Source: an uncultured Woeseia sp.
Lineage (GTDB): Bacteria > Pseudomonadota > Gammaproteobacteria > Steroidobacterales > Woeseiaceae
DNA: 6,371 bases
NCBI GenBank assembly: GCA_937925605.1
Contig: CALALV010000024.1
Span: forward strand, 1 to 6,371
Reading direction: 5' to 3'
Shown one piece after another: positions 5,942 through 6,371 of this stretch. A program made the position numbers and the translations under genes. The notes beneath the pieces are model-generated. The model saw only the letters and a list, made by a program, of their open reading frames with translations. It ran no database searches and had not been told where the DNA came from. The stretch's first letter is position 1. Each line of letters starts with the position of its first letter.

Positions 5942-6371
5942 CCGCGCAGCAGCACGTAGACGGCGCCGGTGCCGCCGTCGACCTGGCGGGCCGAGGCGAA
6001 GGCCAGCACGTTGCGCCAGCGGCGCAACCAGCCGTTCACGCGTGCCTTCAGCACCGGTCCCGCGTGCCCGGAACCGAGCCCCTTGCCATGCACGATGCGC
6101 ACGCATCGATGCTGCGCGGCGAGGCTCGCCTCGATGAAGTCGCGCAGCGCGATTTCCGCCTCGGCGGCGGTCATGCCGTGCAGGTCGATCTCTGCCTGCA
6201 CGCTGTAGCGGCCGCGCGCGAGCCGCCGGAGCGTACGCGGTCCCACTTCGGGCCGGCGGAATGACAGGCGTTCGCCGGCACCGGTTTCGGTCTCGTCGAT
6301 GTCGTCGACCAGGCTTTCCTCGAGCACGCGCGCCTCGTCGCGCCGCCGGAAGCGGGCCCGCGGCGGCGGTC
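5935..6371 (-). CDS. Smr-domain protein (5' end outside window)
   Basis: The minus-strand frame ends with TGA at 5937-5935 and is open to the right edge, giving about 144 visible codons; the start is outside the window. A GTG at 6327 could open a 130-aa product. However, upstream codons still read as the proline/arginine-rich PPPRARFRRRDEAR that commonly precedes this family's VLEESL motif, so the gene is probably longer. The middle reads LSFRRPEVGPRTLRRLARGR, and the Smr domain follows with IDLHG (6189-6175), HGKG (6090-6079) and GGTGA (5976-5962) before the short tail VLLRGY. Smr domains are nuclease-like or nucleic-acid-binding modules. Stand-alone proteobacterial members include SmrB, which cleaves mRNA at collided ribosomes, and SmrA, whose role is less clear. 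HGKG is as in E. coli SmrA, whereas SmrB has HGHG and IDLHG-type motifs occur in both groups, so I do not assign a symbol. It is convergent with truD and thus a separate transcription unit. Confidence 0.9.
   Translation of the reverse strand, partial: PPPRARFRRRDEARVLEESLVDDIDETETGAGERLSFRRPEVGPRTLRRLARGRYSVQAEIDLHGMTAAEAEIALRDFIEASLAAQHRCVRIVHGKGLGSGHAGPVLKARVNGWLRRWRNVLAFASARQVDGGTGAVYVLLRGY

Noticed and set aside
4937..6106. Minus-strand open frame of 389 codons opposite truD and the Smr gene end
   Set aside because: Low-complexity Arg/Ala-rich shadow frame; truD and the Smr gene on these bases have full family motifs.
1..6371. CRISPR arrays, tRNA or rRNA genes, insertion sequences, toxin–antitoxin or defence genes
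   Set aside because: No regularly spaced direct repeats, tRNA-like cloverleaf, transposase motif or unexplained gene was seen. Apart from the 531-749 gap, nearly all bases lie in recognised housekeeping genes, so I find no evidence for a novel multi-gene system here.

Overview
This window is a slice of a gammaproteobacterial housekeeping chromosome. By eye the GC content is high (roughly two thirds or more in coding stretches), and the gene order tilS–pyrG–kdsA–eno–ftsB is the one familiar from Pseudomonas- and Xanthomonas-type genomes. The KdsA N-terminus (MKLCGFE...) resembles Xanthomonadales-like proteins, but I cannot name a genus from sequence alone. LPS biosynthesis (KdsA) shows a Gram-negative cell.

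Layout, left to right. The 3' end of tilS (tRNA-Ile lysidine synthetase) runs off the left edge and stops at 530. A 219-base gap follows, with a weak promoter-like element and a leader rich in inverted repeats and a T-tract. Then come pyrG (CTP synthase, 750–2396), kdsA (KDO-8-phosphate synthase, 2393–3238, 4-base ATGA overlap with pyrG), eno (enolase, 3305–4585), ftsB (divisome protein, 4616–4909) and truD (tRNA pseudouridine-13 synthase, 4919–5941), all on the plus strand with short gaps. A minus-strand gene for a Smr-domain protein meets truD tail to tail with a 7-base overlap (stop at 5935–5937) and runs off the right edge.

The genes share basic-metabolism themes rather than one pathway. 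PyrG makes CTP, which is the substrate of KdsB in activating the KDO whose phosphate precursor KdsA makes. Enolase makes the phosphoenolpyruvate that KdsA condenses with arabinose-5-phosphate. FtsB acts in septation, TilS and TruD modify tRNA, and Smr proteins act on nucleic acids.

I see no mobile element, CRISPR array, RNA gene or unknown multi-gene system. The points worth a second look are: a sharp AT-rich, codon-atypical island inside eno around the catalytic lysine (4289–4357), with a promoter-like element in it; a pyrG leader with mutually exclusive potential helices next to a T-tract; the direct ftsB–truD junction without the usual ispD–ispF; and a KdsA carrying the full metal-ligand set of the metal-dependent class.
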